Assembly: GCF_004208635.1 (NCBI RefSeq)
Contig: NZ_CP035806.1
Span: 1,054,001-1,118,000 of the forward strand
Reading direction: 5' to 3'
Length of the DNA stretch: 64,000 nt
Source of the DNA: Leucobacter triazinivorans
Lineage (GTDB): Bacteria > Actinomycetota > Actinomycetes > Actinomycetales > Microbacteriaceae
In this document: one piece after another, positions 17,608 to 26,285 of the stretch
Position numbering within the stretch: position 1 is the stretch's first letter
Layout: the number at the start of each line of letters is the position of its first letter
Made by a program: the position numbers and the translations under genes
The notes under the pieces: model-generated
The model's input: only the letters and a program-made list of their open reading frames with translations
What the model was told of the DNA's origin: nothing
Database searches by the model: none

Positions 17608-18735
17608 TCACGACAATGCGCTTTCGATGATCGCTGTGTATGGCGCATGCTTCAGTCCCGGGAAAGCATCATGCACACCCTGGTTGGTGATGACGCCCTC
17701 GTGCGCGTTCAGGCCTTTAGCCAGCGCCTCGTCACCGGCCAGCGCCTGAGCCCACCCCTTGTCGGCGAGCGCCACCACGTAGGGCAGGGTCGCGTTCGTG
17801 AGCGCGGCCGTCGAAGTCTCGGGCACGGCGCCCGGCATGTTCGCGACGCAGTAGTAGATCGAGTTGTGCACCTGGAAGGTGGGGTCGTCGTGCGTGGTGG
17901 GGCGCGAGTTCTCGAAGCAGCCGCCCTGGTCGATGGCGATGTCGACGAGCACCGAGCCCGGCTTCATCTGCGCGACCATCTCGTCGGTGACGAGCTTGGG
18001 GGCCTTCTCACCCGGGATCAGCACGGAGCCGATGACGAGATCCGCGTCGCGCAGCGCCTCGGTGATGTTGTGCGCGTTCGAGGTGCGGGTCTGGATGCGG
18101 CCGTTGAACTCGTCCTCGAGCTGCTTGAGGCGGGGGATGAAGATGTCGATGACGGTGACCTCGGCGCCCATGCCGTAGGCGATGCGCGCGGCCTGCTCGC
18201 CGGCCGCGCCGCCTCCGATGACCACGACCTTGCCGCGACGGGTCGCGGTGACGCCGCCGAGCAGCACGCCGCGGCCGCCGTTGGCCTTCATCAGCGAGTA
18301 GGCGCCGACCTGCACCGAGAGGCGCCCGGCGACCTCGCTCATGGGGGCGAGCAGCGGCAGCGCGCGACCGACCTGTACGGTCTCGTAGGCGATGGCGGTG
18401 GTGCCCGAAGCGAGCACGGCCTCGGTGAGGGTCTTGTCGGCGGCGAGGTGCAGGTAGGTGAAGAGCACCTGGCCCTTGCGCATCTTCGCGTACTCGGCCA
18501 CGATGGGTTCCTTGACCTTGAGGATCATGTCGGCCTGCGCCCACACGTCGTCGGCACCATCGATGATCTTCGCGCCGGCGGCCGCGTAGTCGGCGTCGGT
18601 GATCGCCGAGCCGAGGCCGGCGCCGGCCTGCACGAGCACGTCGTGGCCGCGGCGCTTGAGCTCGTAGACGCCGGCTTCGGTGATGGCGACGCGGTTCTCG
18701 TTGTTCTTAATCTCGGTGGGAATACCGACACGCAT
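17608..18735 (-). CDS. ald: Alanine dehydrogenase
   Basis: A 375-residue, full-length NAD-dependent L-alanine dehydrogenase, interconverting alanine with pyruvate, NADH and ammonium. It matches the family throughout: MRVGIPTEIKNNENRVAITE N-terminus, catalytic Lys in LKVKEPI and His in YLHLAAD, ATRRGKVVVIGGGAAGEQ nucleotide-binding loop, and DIAIDQGGCFENSRPTTHD. The start has AGGAAG upstream. Its G+C content and third-position bias are clearly higher than those of adjacent cargo genes and resemble the pyruvate carboxylase gene and right-flank chromosome, implying separate recruitment. In context it would return alanine, formed by aminotransferases or released from the substrate, to pyruvate. 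Confidence 0.95.
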   Translation of the reverse strand: MRVGIPTEIKNNENRVAITEAGVYELKRRGHDVLVQAGAGLGSAITDADYAAAGAKIIDGADDVWAQADMILKVKEPIVAEYAKMRKGQVLFTYLHLAADKTLTEAVLASGTTAIAYETVQVGRALPLLAPMSEVAGRLSVQVGAYSLMKANGGRGVLLGGVTATRRGKVVVIGGGAAGEQAARIAYGMGAEVTVIDIFIPRLKQLEDEFNGRIQTRTSNAHNITEALRDADLVIGSVLIPGEKAPKLVTDEMVAQMKPGSVLVDIAIDQGGCFENSRPTTHDDPTFQVHNSIYYCVANMPGAVPETSTAALTNATLPYVVALADKGWAQALAGDEALAKGLNAHEGVITNQGVHDAFPGLKHAPYTAIIESALS

Positions 18736-18854
18736 GATTTGCTTCCTATATCTCTATGTCTGTGAGGAATGTGAAATGGTGAAGTGAAAAGGCTGCTGAG
18801 AAATCGTAAGAGATCCTGGTTACAGCCAGGGGGCGGGAAAACCTGAAGTAATTC

Positions 18855-20486
18855 TTAGTACACGTCTTTGGCGTATCGGCCTGATTGCTTCAACTTTTCG
18901 AGCGCAGCGACCCCAGCGTCACGGGACTCTCCGGGAGGTGCGAGAACTTCGAGTAGTGCATTCTCGACATCGCGTGCCATCCGGTTCTTATCCCCACATA
19001 TGTAAATATGCGCTCCGCGATCAATCCATTTGCGCAGTTCCGCAGCTTCGGACAAGATTTCGTGCTGAACGTAATGCTTATGCATCTGGTCGCGGGAGAA
19101 GGCGAGGCTGAGTTTCGTTAGAACCCCGGAGGCCTGCCATTCGCTCAGCCGATCACCGTAGAGCCAATCCGATTCGCGGTGCTGATCACCGAAGAACAAC
19201 CACGCCTCGTTAGCCTTGTCCCGGGTGGAAAGCTCCTGAAGGAATCCGATAAACGGCGCTACTCCAACCCCTGGACCGATCATGATAACCGGCGATTCAT
19301 CGGTAGGAAGTCGAAAATCGTGGGCCACGACTCGCCGAATAGAGATCTCTGATCCATCTGGCAGACCCTCGAGAAACGAGGTCCCGGCTCCGACATGTAC
19401 CCGGCCCTCACGTGTGTAGCTGATTGAGGAGACCGTGAGACTCAGCCGAGACGTATTGATTGCAGGGCTAGACGCAATAGAGTAAGAACGGCTTTGCAGG
19501 GGCCGCAAGGTATCAACGATCTTCTGCGCCGCTGTTCCTCCAAAACCAAGTTCGTTCACCACGTCAAGGACATCACGCCCCCAGAGCCAGGCATCAATCT
19601 CGTGACGATCCCCTGCGTCGAGGAGGTTTCGGATCTGATCTGCTGCTTCAGAAGAGGTGATACTGGTGATCAGCGTATTGATCATGCCGATATGAGGCAG
19701 TCGAAGCTCAAGACGTTCCCGTAGAGCGGTCGAGAAGGGCAATTCTTCGTCCCCGATACGAACGGTTTCTGCAGCGGGAAAGGCTCGAAGCCACTCCTCG
19801 ACAAGTTGTTCGCTGTTCCGAGGGCGGATATCGATCGAGTCTCCCGCCGAATACGCGAACCCGTCGGGAAGGTCGATGTCGAAGTGAAGCACTCGTTTCT
19901 GCGAACCGGCTCCGGTCAAGAGCCGTCGACCCGCGAGCTTCGCGTGATGCCATTCTTCGGGCGCGCTGGTGAAGAGCGAAGCGACCTCGGAGTCGACCTC
20001 TACGGAGTTCAAAGGAGACCAGGCAGTGATTTCAGGAATTGAAGCAAGCAGTTTCTTTACCCACGCACCTGACGTCATGTCATAGTCGACATCGCAGTCG
20101 ATTCGTTCCTGCATCCGAACGCCGCCGAGGGCACTGAGACGCGCGTCGAAATCCTGCCCAGCCTTGCAGAAATCGTCATACATCGAATCACCGATTGACA
20201 GAACCGCGTATGGTAGATCCGCGTATTGGCTCTCCCCGCAGGACTGTAACCATTGCCAAAACGCATCGGCATTGTCAGGCATGTGCCCGTTGTCATGCGT
20301 AGAGGTCACGATCAGTAGTCGCTGCCAGGAAAGGTTGCCACCTTCGAGCGCATCGTTCAGCGTCAGCAACTCGGTTTGGAGGCCGGCTTTCTTTGCCGAC
20401 TCATGAATGTTGTAAGCGAGGAACTCGGCGTTTCCGGTTTGGCTGCCGTAGAGAATCGTGAGATCTGCTTGAGAAAGTTCTGTCAT
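18855..20486 (-). CDS. NADPH-dependent diflavin reductase (cytochrome P450 reductase/CysJ-like)
   Basis: A 543-residue fusion of a flavodoxin-like FMN domain (LTILYGSQTGNAEF near residue 10, STHDNGHMPDNA, SIGDSMYDDF), a connecting/FAD domain (RSYSIASSP near residue 330) and an NADPH domain (IGPGVGVAPFIGFLQE, WLFFGDQHRESDWLY, HIYICGDKNRMARDV). ATG 20486 places the flavodoxin motif close to the N-terminus; TTG 20513 is possible but poorly served by a ribosome-binding site. These proteins pass electrons from NADPH to P450s or sulfite reductase. It may be a second electron donor for the P450 in this cluster, which also has a ferredoxin/reductase pair, or serve another oxygenase. It follows the aldehyde dehydrogenase by 52 bp. 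Confidence 0.88.
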   Translation of the reverse strand: MTELSQADLTILYGSQTGNAEFLAYNIHESAKKAGLQTELLTLNDALEGGNLSWQRLLIVTSTHDNGHMPDNADAFWQWLQSCGESQYADLPYAVLSIGDSMYDDFCKAGQDFDARLSALGGVRMQERIDCDVDYDMTSGAWVKKLLASIPEITAWSPLNSVEVDSEVASLFTSAPEEWHHAKLAGRRLLTGAGSQKRVLHFDIDLPDGFAYSAGDSIDIRPRNSEQLVEEWLRAFPAAETVRIGDEELPFSTALRERLELRLPHIGMINTLITSITSSEAADQIRNLLDAGDRHEIDAWLWGRDVLDVVNELGFGGTAAQKIVDTLRPLQSRSYSIASSPAINTSRLSLTVSSISYTREGRVHVGAGTSFLEGLPDGSEISIRRVVAHDFRLPTDESPVIMIGPGVGVAPFIGFLQELSTRDKANEAWLFFGDQHRESDWLYGDRLSEWQASGVLTKLSLAFSRDQMHKHYVQHEILSEAAELRKWIDRGAHIYICGDKNRMARDVENALLEVLAPPGESRDAGVAALEKLKQSGRYAKDVY

Positions 20487-20538
20487 CGTTATCCGCGTAT
20501 CGGTCGTGGTCAAATGAATGAGGTGCTCCCGAGACTGG

Positions 20539-21909
20539 TCATGCGCCGGTCTTCACGAACACGGTTTTCAGCTCCGTGTAGCCGATAAGCCCCTCCAGGC
20601 CGAGTTCACGCCCGATACCTGACTGCTTGAAGCCCCCGAAGGGGGTTTGGACACGGATCGAGGAGTTTGAATTCACGGAGAGAGTTCCACTCTCGAGCTG
20701 ACGAGCCACTCGAAGCGAACGGGCCACATCGCGAGTCCAGATCGATCCGCTCAGCCCATAGATCGACTGATTGGAAAGAGCAATTGCTTCATCTTCGGTA
20801 TCGAATGGGATAACAACTGCAACCGGCCCGAAGATCTCATCTACTGCGGCACGGGAACGGGCGCTGGGATCGAGCACGATTTGGGGCGCCATCCAGTGAC
20901 CCGGGCCTTCGAGAGATTCACCGCGATACAGGTAGTCAAGTTGAGGCTCGAGGAAGCCTTCAACAGTTTCCTTATGATCAGCAGAAACCAAGGGTCCGAG
21001 ATCTGTGGTTTCTTGGCTCGGATCGCCTACCCGAAGAGTGCGTGTGGCAGCCACAAATCCATCGATGAAGTCATCGAGTACGGACCGCTCCACAAGGATT
21101 CGACTGCGTGCGCAGCAGTCTTGCCCTGAGTTATCGAACACCGCCCACGGTGCTGCCGCAGCTGCAGCTTGGACGTCCGAATCTGCAAATACCAGATTTG
21201 CTGATTTCCCACCAAGCTCCAGGGTCACTCGCTTCAGAGTGGTTGCACTCGCCCGGAGAATGGATTGGCCGACTTCGGTTGAACCAGTGAAACATACCTT
21301 GCCGACCCGCGGATCATTAATCAGAGCAGCCCCGACCGAAGAGCCGCCGCCAGTGACAACCTGGAAGAGGCCATCGATAGGGGAGATTTCATCGATGAGT
21401 TCTCCGAGGCGACGGGTGGACAAAGGGGTAAGCGATGCAGGTTTCACGATTACAGAGTTCCCGGCCGCTAGTGCCGGCGCGATGTTCCACGACGCGATCG
21501 GAAGTGGAAAGTTCCAAGGTGTGATGACTCCGACGACGCCAATGGGCTCGTGGAAGGTGAAACTCATACCGTCGTCAAGGCTGATGGTGTCACCATGAAC
21601 TTTGTCGATCGCGCCTGAATAGTAGCGGAAACAGGAGGCAACTCCTGCAACCTCGGCACGTGCGGCCCGGATTGGCTTGCCCACATCCGTTGATTCGAGC
21701 AGTGCCAGTTCTTCGAGATTTGCCTCCACCGTGTCAGCAATCCGGGAAAGGAATCCTTGACGTTCAGCAAGGCCGAGAGCACGCCACTTTCGCTGCGCTG
21801 ACTCTGCTCTGGAGATCACCTCCGCTACCTCTTCAGAGCTAAAAGAACGTACCTCTGCTACCAACTGCTCAGTGGCCGGATTCCAAACGTCGATGGTTGG
21901 GGAAGTCAT
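20539..21909 (-). CDS. Aldehyde dehydrogenase (gamma-aminobutyraldehyde/succinate-semialdehyde group)
   Basis: A 456-residue ALDH. ATG 21909 is chosen because AGGAG lies 8 bases upstream; a longer frame from 21954 would add an unsupported N-terminus. Visible motifs: TPWNFPLPIASW (oxyanion Asn), IVKPASLTP, FTGSTEVGQSI, catalytic base Glu in LELGGKSANLVF (about 231), catalytic Cys in NSGQDCCARSR (264-265) and EIFGPVAVVI. It most resembles PuuC/GabD/betaine-type ALDHs that oxidise amino- or gamma-glutamylamino-aldehydes. It is first in a minus-strand operon with the diflavin reductase and divergent from the permease operon, so both likely share control from 21910-22330. Confidence 0.88.
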   Translation of the reverse strand: MTSPTIDVWNPATEQLVAEVRSFSSEEVAEVISRAESAQRKWRALGLAERQGFLSRIADTVEANLEELALLESTDVGKPIRAARAEVAGVASCFRYYSGAIDKVHGDTISLDDGMSFTFHEPIGVVGVITPWNFPLPIASWNIAPALAAGNSVIVKPASLTPLSTRRLGELIDEISPIDGLFQVVTGGGSSVGAALINDPRVGKVCFTGSTEVGQSILRASATTLKRVTLELGGKSANLVFADSDVQAAAAAAPWAVFDNSGQDCCARSRILVERSVLDDFIDGFVAATRTLRVGDPSQETTDLGPLVSADHKETVEGFLEPQLDYLYRGESLEGPGHWMAPQIVLDPSARSRAAVDEIFGPVAVVIPFDTEDEAIALSNQSIYGLSGSIWTRDVARSLRVARQLESGTLSVNSNSSIRVQTPFGGFKQSGIGRELGLEGLIGYTELKTVFVKTGA

Positions 21910-22164
21910 CCAGGTTTCTCCTATGAATTGGGACATGAAAAGCGAGAGGGCCACGACAAGTGGGGTCCGGCCGAGCGAGATGCCCAGACCTCACGAAGGT
22001 GAACTCCTACCGGAACTATTCCCTAGCCGATACAGCGCAAGTGAGTGCGAAAGGCACTATGCATCTGGTCGAGATGTGCGGTATGCACATTGGGGTCGAG
22101 ATGGCCTGGAGGACAATCAACTCGATCCAGTACTCAAGGGAATCGGCCGACGCAGATATGCGAA

Positions 22165-22194
22165 GTGAACATCGTCATCGACGATTGTGTTCAC
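22165..22194. promoter_or_regulatory. Large imperfect palindrome in the divergent control region
   Basis: The 421 bp between the divergent aldehyde dehydrogenase and permease genes contain no gene. They carry one striking dyad: left arm GTGAACATCGTC (22165-22176), right arm GACGATTGTGTTCAC (22180-22194), matching except for an offset of a few bases inside the arms. Size, symmetry and placement midway between two operons suggest an operator for a dimeric regulator, such as the PucR-type protein at 15608 or the AraC protein at 34377. A second, weaker repeat is the pair of TATGCA motifs at about 22058 and 22081. Confidence 0.5.
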
Positions 22195-22330
22195 ATTGCA
22201 CGCCCCAGGTCGCGCAGGCTGAGATTTGCTGATTCCGCATCCTTGAGTTTCCGAGTCGGGGTGTCGAAGGAGCGAACCCCATGGAGGGACTCGTGTCGAA
22301 TTCGTCAGTTTCAAAGGAGAGACACACACA

Positions 22331-23833
22331 ATGACCACAGTCGAAACAGCAGATCGGGGCGCTACACCGCAAGCTTCGACCAAACTGCTGAAGAACTCCA
22401 TCAGGTTCTTCACCATCGTGCTTATGGTGACAGCCGCAGCGGCTCCGCTTGTCGTGGTGTCAACATACATCCCGCTTTCGCTGGCCTTCGGAGCTGGGAT
22501 GACTATCCCGCTAACGTATCTCACTGCGACACTGATTCTGCTCGTCTTCACGGTTGGCTTTGCGCAGATGGCGAAGCGGATCACCGCAAGTGGCGCCTTC
22601 TACAATTTCATCACCCAGGGTCTGGGAAAGCCGGTGGGCCTCGGTGCGGGAATGACCGTGATGATCGGCTACAGCATGATCGCTGCTGCGATTCAAGGCG
22701 GCTTCGGCTTCTTCGCAGCACAAATGCTGGAAAACTACCTCGGTGTCGTCATTCCCTGGTGGGTCTGTAGCGTGGTGTCGCTACTCCTGATGTTCGTTCT
22801 CGCGTACTTCAAGGTCACGCTAACGGGCAAGATTCTGGGCATTGCGCTCGGGCTTGAAGTCCTTATCGTGTTCATTGTTGCTACGATGACCATTCTGCTC
22901 GGTGGAGCGGAAGGGCAACAGCTGCAGACATTCAATCCTCTGGGTTGGGCCGCTGCGCCGGCCGTAGGCATCGGATTCTTCTTCGCTTTCTGGTCATGGA
23001 TCGGATTTGAGACCACCGCAATCTACGGGGAGGAAACCACTGATCCGAAGAAAAGCGTTCCGAGAGCTACTTACATCGCGGTAATCACCCTCGGGCTTTT
23101 CTACACTTTCGCAGCCTATGCCGCAGTCGTCGGTTTCGGTAGCGCATCAGTCGATGAGGCAAACACGCTCCTTGACCAGTACTTCTTCGTACTTGCCGAT
23201 ATGTACACCTGGCCCTTCATCCACGTACTCATGGACTTCCTCGTGGTCACAGGCTTCTTTGCTTGCTCGTTTGCGTTCTTCAACAATGCCGCAAGGTATC
23301 TCTTCTCCATGGGACGAGATAGGATCCTGCCGTCACGCCTTGGCCATACGCACCCAGTCCACAAATCGCCCTACATCGCAAACGGCCTTCAGGCCGTGAT
23401 TGCCATCACGGTCGTATTGATCTTCGCTGTGATCGGGGCGGACCCGCTGCTGCACCTCGGCGGTTGGCTACCAATCTTCTCCACGTTGAGCATCGTCTTT
23501 GTACAGGCTCTGGTGTCGGTTGCCGTCATTCGATACTTCAATCGGGAAGGCCGCCGAACAGCAGGCGACTGGTGGAAGACCTTCGTCGCGCCCCTCATCG
23601 GAGCAATTGCGCAGGGAATCGTCATGATTCTCTTGGTGAGCAATCTCCCCTTCTTGGCAGGCTCGGAAGAGGCCGTTGTCACGCTGATCCCGCTGTACGT
23701 GGCCATCGTGTTCTTCGGCGGTCTGGCCTACGCTCTCTATCTCAGGCGTTCGCATCAGAACCGATATGCGCGTATCGGAACCGTGTACGACGAAGAGGAA
23801 ATCGAAGAGATTGCTGAGCAGCAGTCCGCCTAG
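22331..23833 (+). CDS. APC-family amino acid/amine permease
   Basis: A 500-residue integral membrane transporter with about twelve to fourteen hydrophobic spans. The first span is FFTIVLMVTAAAAPLVVVS, followed by the conserved APC segment GFAQMAKRITASGAFYNFI. The WSWIGFETTAIYGEET motif in the sixth-span region is typical of the amino acid-polyamine-organocation superfamily, as is the FFACSFAFFNNAARYLFSMGRD region. The C-terminus is acidic and cytoplasmic. Start ATG 22331 follows AAGGAGAG. As first gene of the operon leading to the gamma-glutamyl ligase and P450, it is the likely importer of the amine substrate. The substrate itself cannot be told from sequence. Confidence 0.88.
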   Translation: MTTVETADRGATPQASTKLLKNSIRFFTIVLMVTAAAAPLVVVSTYIPLSLAFGAGMTIPLTYLTATLILLVFTVGFAQMAKRITASGAFYNFITQGLGKPVGLGAGMTVMIGYSMIAAAIQGGFGFFAAQMLENYLGVVIPWWVCSVVSLLLMFVLAYFKVTLTGKILGIALGLEVLIVFIVATMTILLGGAEGQQLQTFNPLGWAAAPAVGIGFFFAFWSWIGFETTAIYGEETTDPKKSVPRATYIAVITLGLFYTFAAYAAVVGFGSASVDEANTLLDQYFFVLADMYTWPFIHVLMDFLVVTGFFACSFAFFNNAARYLFSMGRDRILPSRLGHTHPVHKSPYIANGLQAVIAITVVLIFAVIGADPLLHLGGWLPIFSTLSIVFVQALVSVAVIRYFNREGRRTAGDWWKTFVAPLIGAIAQGIVMILLVSNLPFLAGSEEAVVTLIPLYVAIVFFGGLAYALYLRRSHQNRYARIGTVYDEEEIEEIAEQQSA

Positions 23834-23850
23834 CCTCTTGAGCTGCTGCA

Positions 23851-23886
23851 GGGGTGTACCACGTTCGGTTGTACGTGGTACACCCC
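23851..23886 (+). terminator. Strong hairpin between permease and amidotransferase genes
   Basis: A perfect 14-bp stem (GGGGTGTACCACGT / ACGTGGTACACCCC) with an eight-base loop lies 17 bp after the permease stop. There is no T-run, as is common in high-G+C actinobacteria. Since gene order continues in the same direction 28 bp later, it may partly terminate and lower expression of downstream genes, stabilise the permease mRNA, or be a protein-binding dyad. Confidence 0.6.
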
Positions 23887-23913
23887 GTTCCGCGTAGTCA
23901 GCGTCTGAAATAA

Positions 23914-24729
23914 ATGAGTGCACCAGGGAGGAAAGAGAGCAAATTGAATCAACAGCGCCAACCAAACGAAGCGCCCAGGGTGCTTGTTGCCCAGCCCGAT
24001 CCACAGGGCGGCCCTGATCGGCTGCGAGGCTGGGCCTTACGGCACAAGATTGAACTCGATGTTCGTCCCGGAGATCATCCGGACTTGCCGTCCAACTTGG
24101 ACGGCTATGCAGGTCTGATTGTTCTCGGTGGGCATATGGGAGATCGTGATACCGCCAAGTATCCCTGGCTGCAGCGACTCCGCGAACTCCTTCACGATGC
24201 TCGTTCACGTGAGCTTCCAGCCCTCGGGATCTGCCTGGGTGCTCAACTCATGGCTTCGGCATTCGGCGGACGAGTGGAACGGGGAGACCTGGGGTTCGAA
24301 GCCGGAGTGGTAATGATTCGACGCGAGGAAGAGGCTGAGTTCGATCCGATTTTCGGGCGGCTGCCGGAATTGATGTATTCCGGGGCCATGCATGGTGACG
24401 CCATTACCACTCTTCCTAAAGATGCCGTACTCCTGGCGACCGGTGAACAGTACCCCCACCAGGCGTTCAGGGTCGGCAGCTGTTGGGGAGTGCAATTTCA
24501 CCCTGAAGTCAGCCCTGCACAATACGAGAAATGGGTGGAATCGCTATGTGCAGAAGATCCAGCCAACGCAGAGAGCTATCGGGAATCAATCCCAGAATTT
24601 CAGCTGCTTGACGACAAGATCGCTCGGGGATGCGCGGAGCTTGCAGGGAACTTTTTCCAGCTCTTGGGTCAGCACGATATAGCCAAGGTTGGGTTGCCGT
24701 CTCGATGCAGGGCACCCGGCCCAGAGTGA
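23914..24729 (+). CDS. Class I glutamine amidotransferase-like hydrolase
   Basis: A 271-residue single-domain GATase with an intact Cys-His-Glu triad: Cys107 (LGICLGAQLM) and His196/Glu198 (VQFHPEVS), plus the oxyanion region VLGGHMGDRD. It resembles stand-alone GMP-synthase-type GATase proteins and has no synthetase domain. Within this operon the probable reaction is hydrolysis of a gamma-glutamyl amide, releasing glutamate from a pathway intermediate. This is inferred from fold and context. The in-frame ATG 23914 lacks a clear ribosome-binding site; TTG 23944, downstream of GGAGGAAAGAG, is a good alternative. About 110 bp separate it from the gamma-glutamyl ligase gene. Confidence 0.8.
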   Translation: MSAPGRKESKLNQQRQPNEAPRVLVAQPDPQGGPDRLRGWALRHKIELDVRPGDHPDLPSNLDGYAGLIVLGGHMGDRDTAKYPWLQRLRELLHDARSRELPALGICLGAQLMASAFGGRVERGDLGFEAGVVMIRREEEAEFDPIFGRLPELMYSGAMHGDAITTLPKDAVLLATGEQYPHQAFRVGSCWGVQFHPEVSPAQYEKWVESLCAEDPANAESYRESIPEFQLLDDKIARGCAELAGNFFQLLGQHDIAKVGLPSRCRAPGPE

Positions 24730-24839
24730 CAGTATTCGTCCTGCACGGCGCGCAGCACGGTTGTGTGCGGAAAGCACACTCAACAAGTCGTCCCCTCCAA
24801 TATCTTGAATCTTGTAACCACTGAATTGAAAGGTCATTC

Positions 24840-26228
24840 ATGAACAACGGTGTTCGAAACTTCGATACGTCAACCGATCTCGAGAGGTTCTTCGAGGAAA
24901 ACCAGGTACGTGTCGTCAAGCTTGGCGCTCCAGACATCGACGGAGTCTGGCGTGGGAAGCGGATCATGGCCAACTACTTTGTCGAAGCAGTAGCGCATTC
25001 CGGAACGAATATCTGCAACATCCTGTTCGGGTGGGACATTCAGGACGTTACCATTCCCGATCTCACTTACACGGGATGGCACACGGGCTATCCGGACGTG
25101 AATCTCAGGCCAGACCTCTCGACCCTGCACCTGGTTCCGAGCGAGCCAGGTACAGCGGCTGTCATCTGTGACATCCTCACAACCGACGGTGACCCCCTGC
25201 AGATTTCTCCCCGTGGTGTTCTGCGCAGAGTGATCGAACGAGCGCACCGGCACGGGTACGAGCCGATCTGCGCCTATGAGTTCGAGTTCTATCTCTTCGA
25301 AGGCACTCCACGAGAACTTGCGCGGAACGCCTATCGGGATCTTGAGCCGATCTCGGACGGCAGTCATACCTACAGTGTGTATCGGGATACCGGAACCGAA
25401 CCGATCATTGGTGAGATTCGTGAACGGCTCGCTCAGGTGGGGGTCTTCATCGAAGCCAGCAACAGCGAACACGGCCCTGGCCAGTTCGAGGTGAACATCC
25501 ACTACGGCACGGCGCTCGAGGCCGCCGACAGTGCATTGATCCTCAAGCACACCGTAAAGGAAGTTGCAGCCAAACACGGTTACACTGCCTCGTTCATGGC
25601 GAAGATCAAGGTCGATACCGCCGGCAGTTCTGGTCACGTTCATCAGAGTCTGGTCGCGATCGAAGATGGAAAGCCACTTTTCGCCAACCCTGAGAACGGC
25701 CTTGAGCTCAGCCCGCTCGGTGCCAGCTATCTTGCCGGTATCGTCAACCACGCTCGTGAATTGACTGCCCTCTATCTTCCTACGCCGAACTCCTACAAAC
25801 GAGTTGAAGGGGGGCAGTGGGCAGGTTCAAGTGCCACCTGGGGACTCGATAACCGCACCGTGGCCATCCGATCGATTCCATCTACTGGTGCCGCTGCACG
25901 AGTCGAGAACAGGATTCCTGGCGCTGACGCGAACCCCTACCTCGTTCTCGCAGCATGCATCGCTAGCGGCATCGACGGAATCGAGAAGAAGCTGACTCCG
26001 TCAGCACCGATCGTCGGCAACGCATACGAACTCGACAGCGACGAGTCTCTCAGGCTACCCAACACACTCGAGAAGGCCATCGATGTCTTCTCCCAAAGCG
26101 AATTCGCAAAGGAGTACTTCGGAGAAGACTTCGTGCGGCACTTCTCAGAAGTCAGGCGCTGGGAGAACCACCAGGAACGAATCTCGATCACCCATTGGGA
26201 AATTGCTCGCTACCTCGAGCACATCTAA
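24840..26228 (+). CDS. Glutamine synthetase-like gamma-glutamyl-amide ligase
   Basis: A 462-residue member of the GS catalytic superfamily, of the size of PuuA and IpuC enzymes rather than housekeeping GlnA-I. Conserved active-site parts: CAYEFEFYLFE (metal-binding glutamates), EHGPGQFEVN, GSSGHVHQSL (ATP/glutamate loop), an RVEGGQWAGSSATWGLDNR segment and RVENRIPGADANPYLVLAA. It would ligate glutamate to an amine using ATP. Start ATG has GAAAGG upstream. Flanking GATase/PuuD hydrolases, an amine-type permease and a P450 give strong context for gamma-glutamylation of an imported amine. I see no adenylylation-type regulatory tail. The exact substrate is unknown. Confidence 0.88.
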   Translation: MNNGVRNFDTSTDLERFFEENQVRVVKLGAPDIDGVWRGKRIMANYFVEAVAHSGTNICNILFGWDIQDVTIPDLTYTGWHTGYPDVNLRPDLSTLHLVPSEPGTAAVICDILTTDGDPLQISPRGVLRRVIERAHRHGYEPICAYEFEFYLFEGTPRELARNAYRDLEPISDGSHTYSVYRDTGTEPIIGEIRERLAQVGVFIEASNSEHGPGQFEVNIHYGTALEAADSALILKHTVKEVAAKHGYTASFMAKIKVDTAGSSGHVHQSLVAIEDGKPLFANPENGLELSPLGASYLAGIVNHARELTALYLPTPNSYKRVEGGQWAGSSATWGLDNRTVAIRSIPSTGAAARVENRIPGADANPYLVLAACIASGIDGIEKKLTPSAPIVGNAYELDSDESLRLPNTLEKAIDVFSQSEFAKEYFGEDFVRHFSEVRRWENHQERISITHWEIARYLEHI

Positions 26229-26285
26229 GCGGCAACGCTCGACTCGGTTTCTTTACCAAAGTTCAACCTAATAGGAGTATCTACA

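Noticed and set aside
17647..18765. 372-codon frame antisense to ald
   Set aside because: Glu/Val/Asp/Gly-rich shadow; ald is unmistakable on the other strand.
22031..22770. Plus-strand frames running through the divergent control region into the permease gene
   Set aside because: They are out of frame with the permease, Arg/Ser-rich, and lack start signals; the region is better explained as regulatory.
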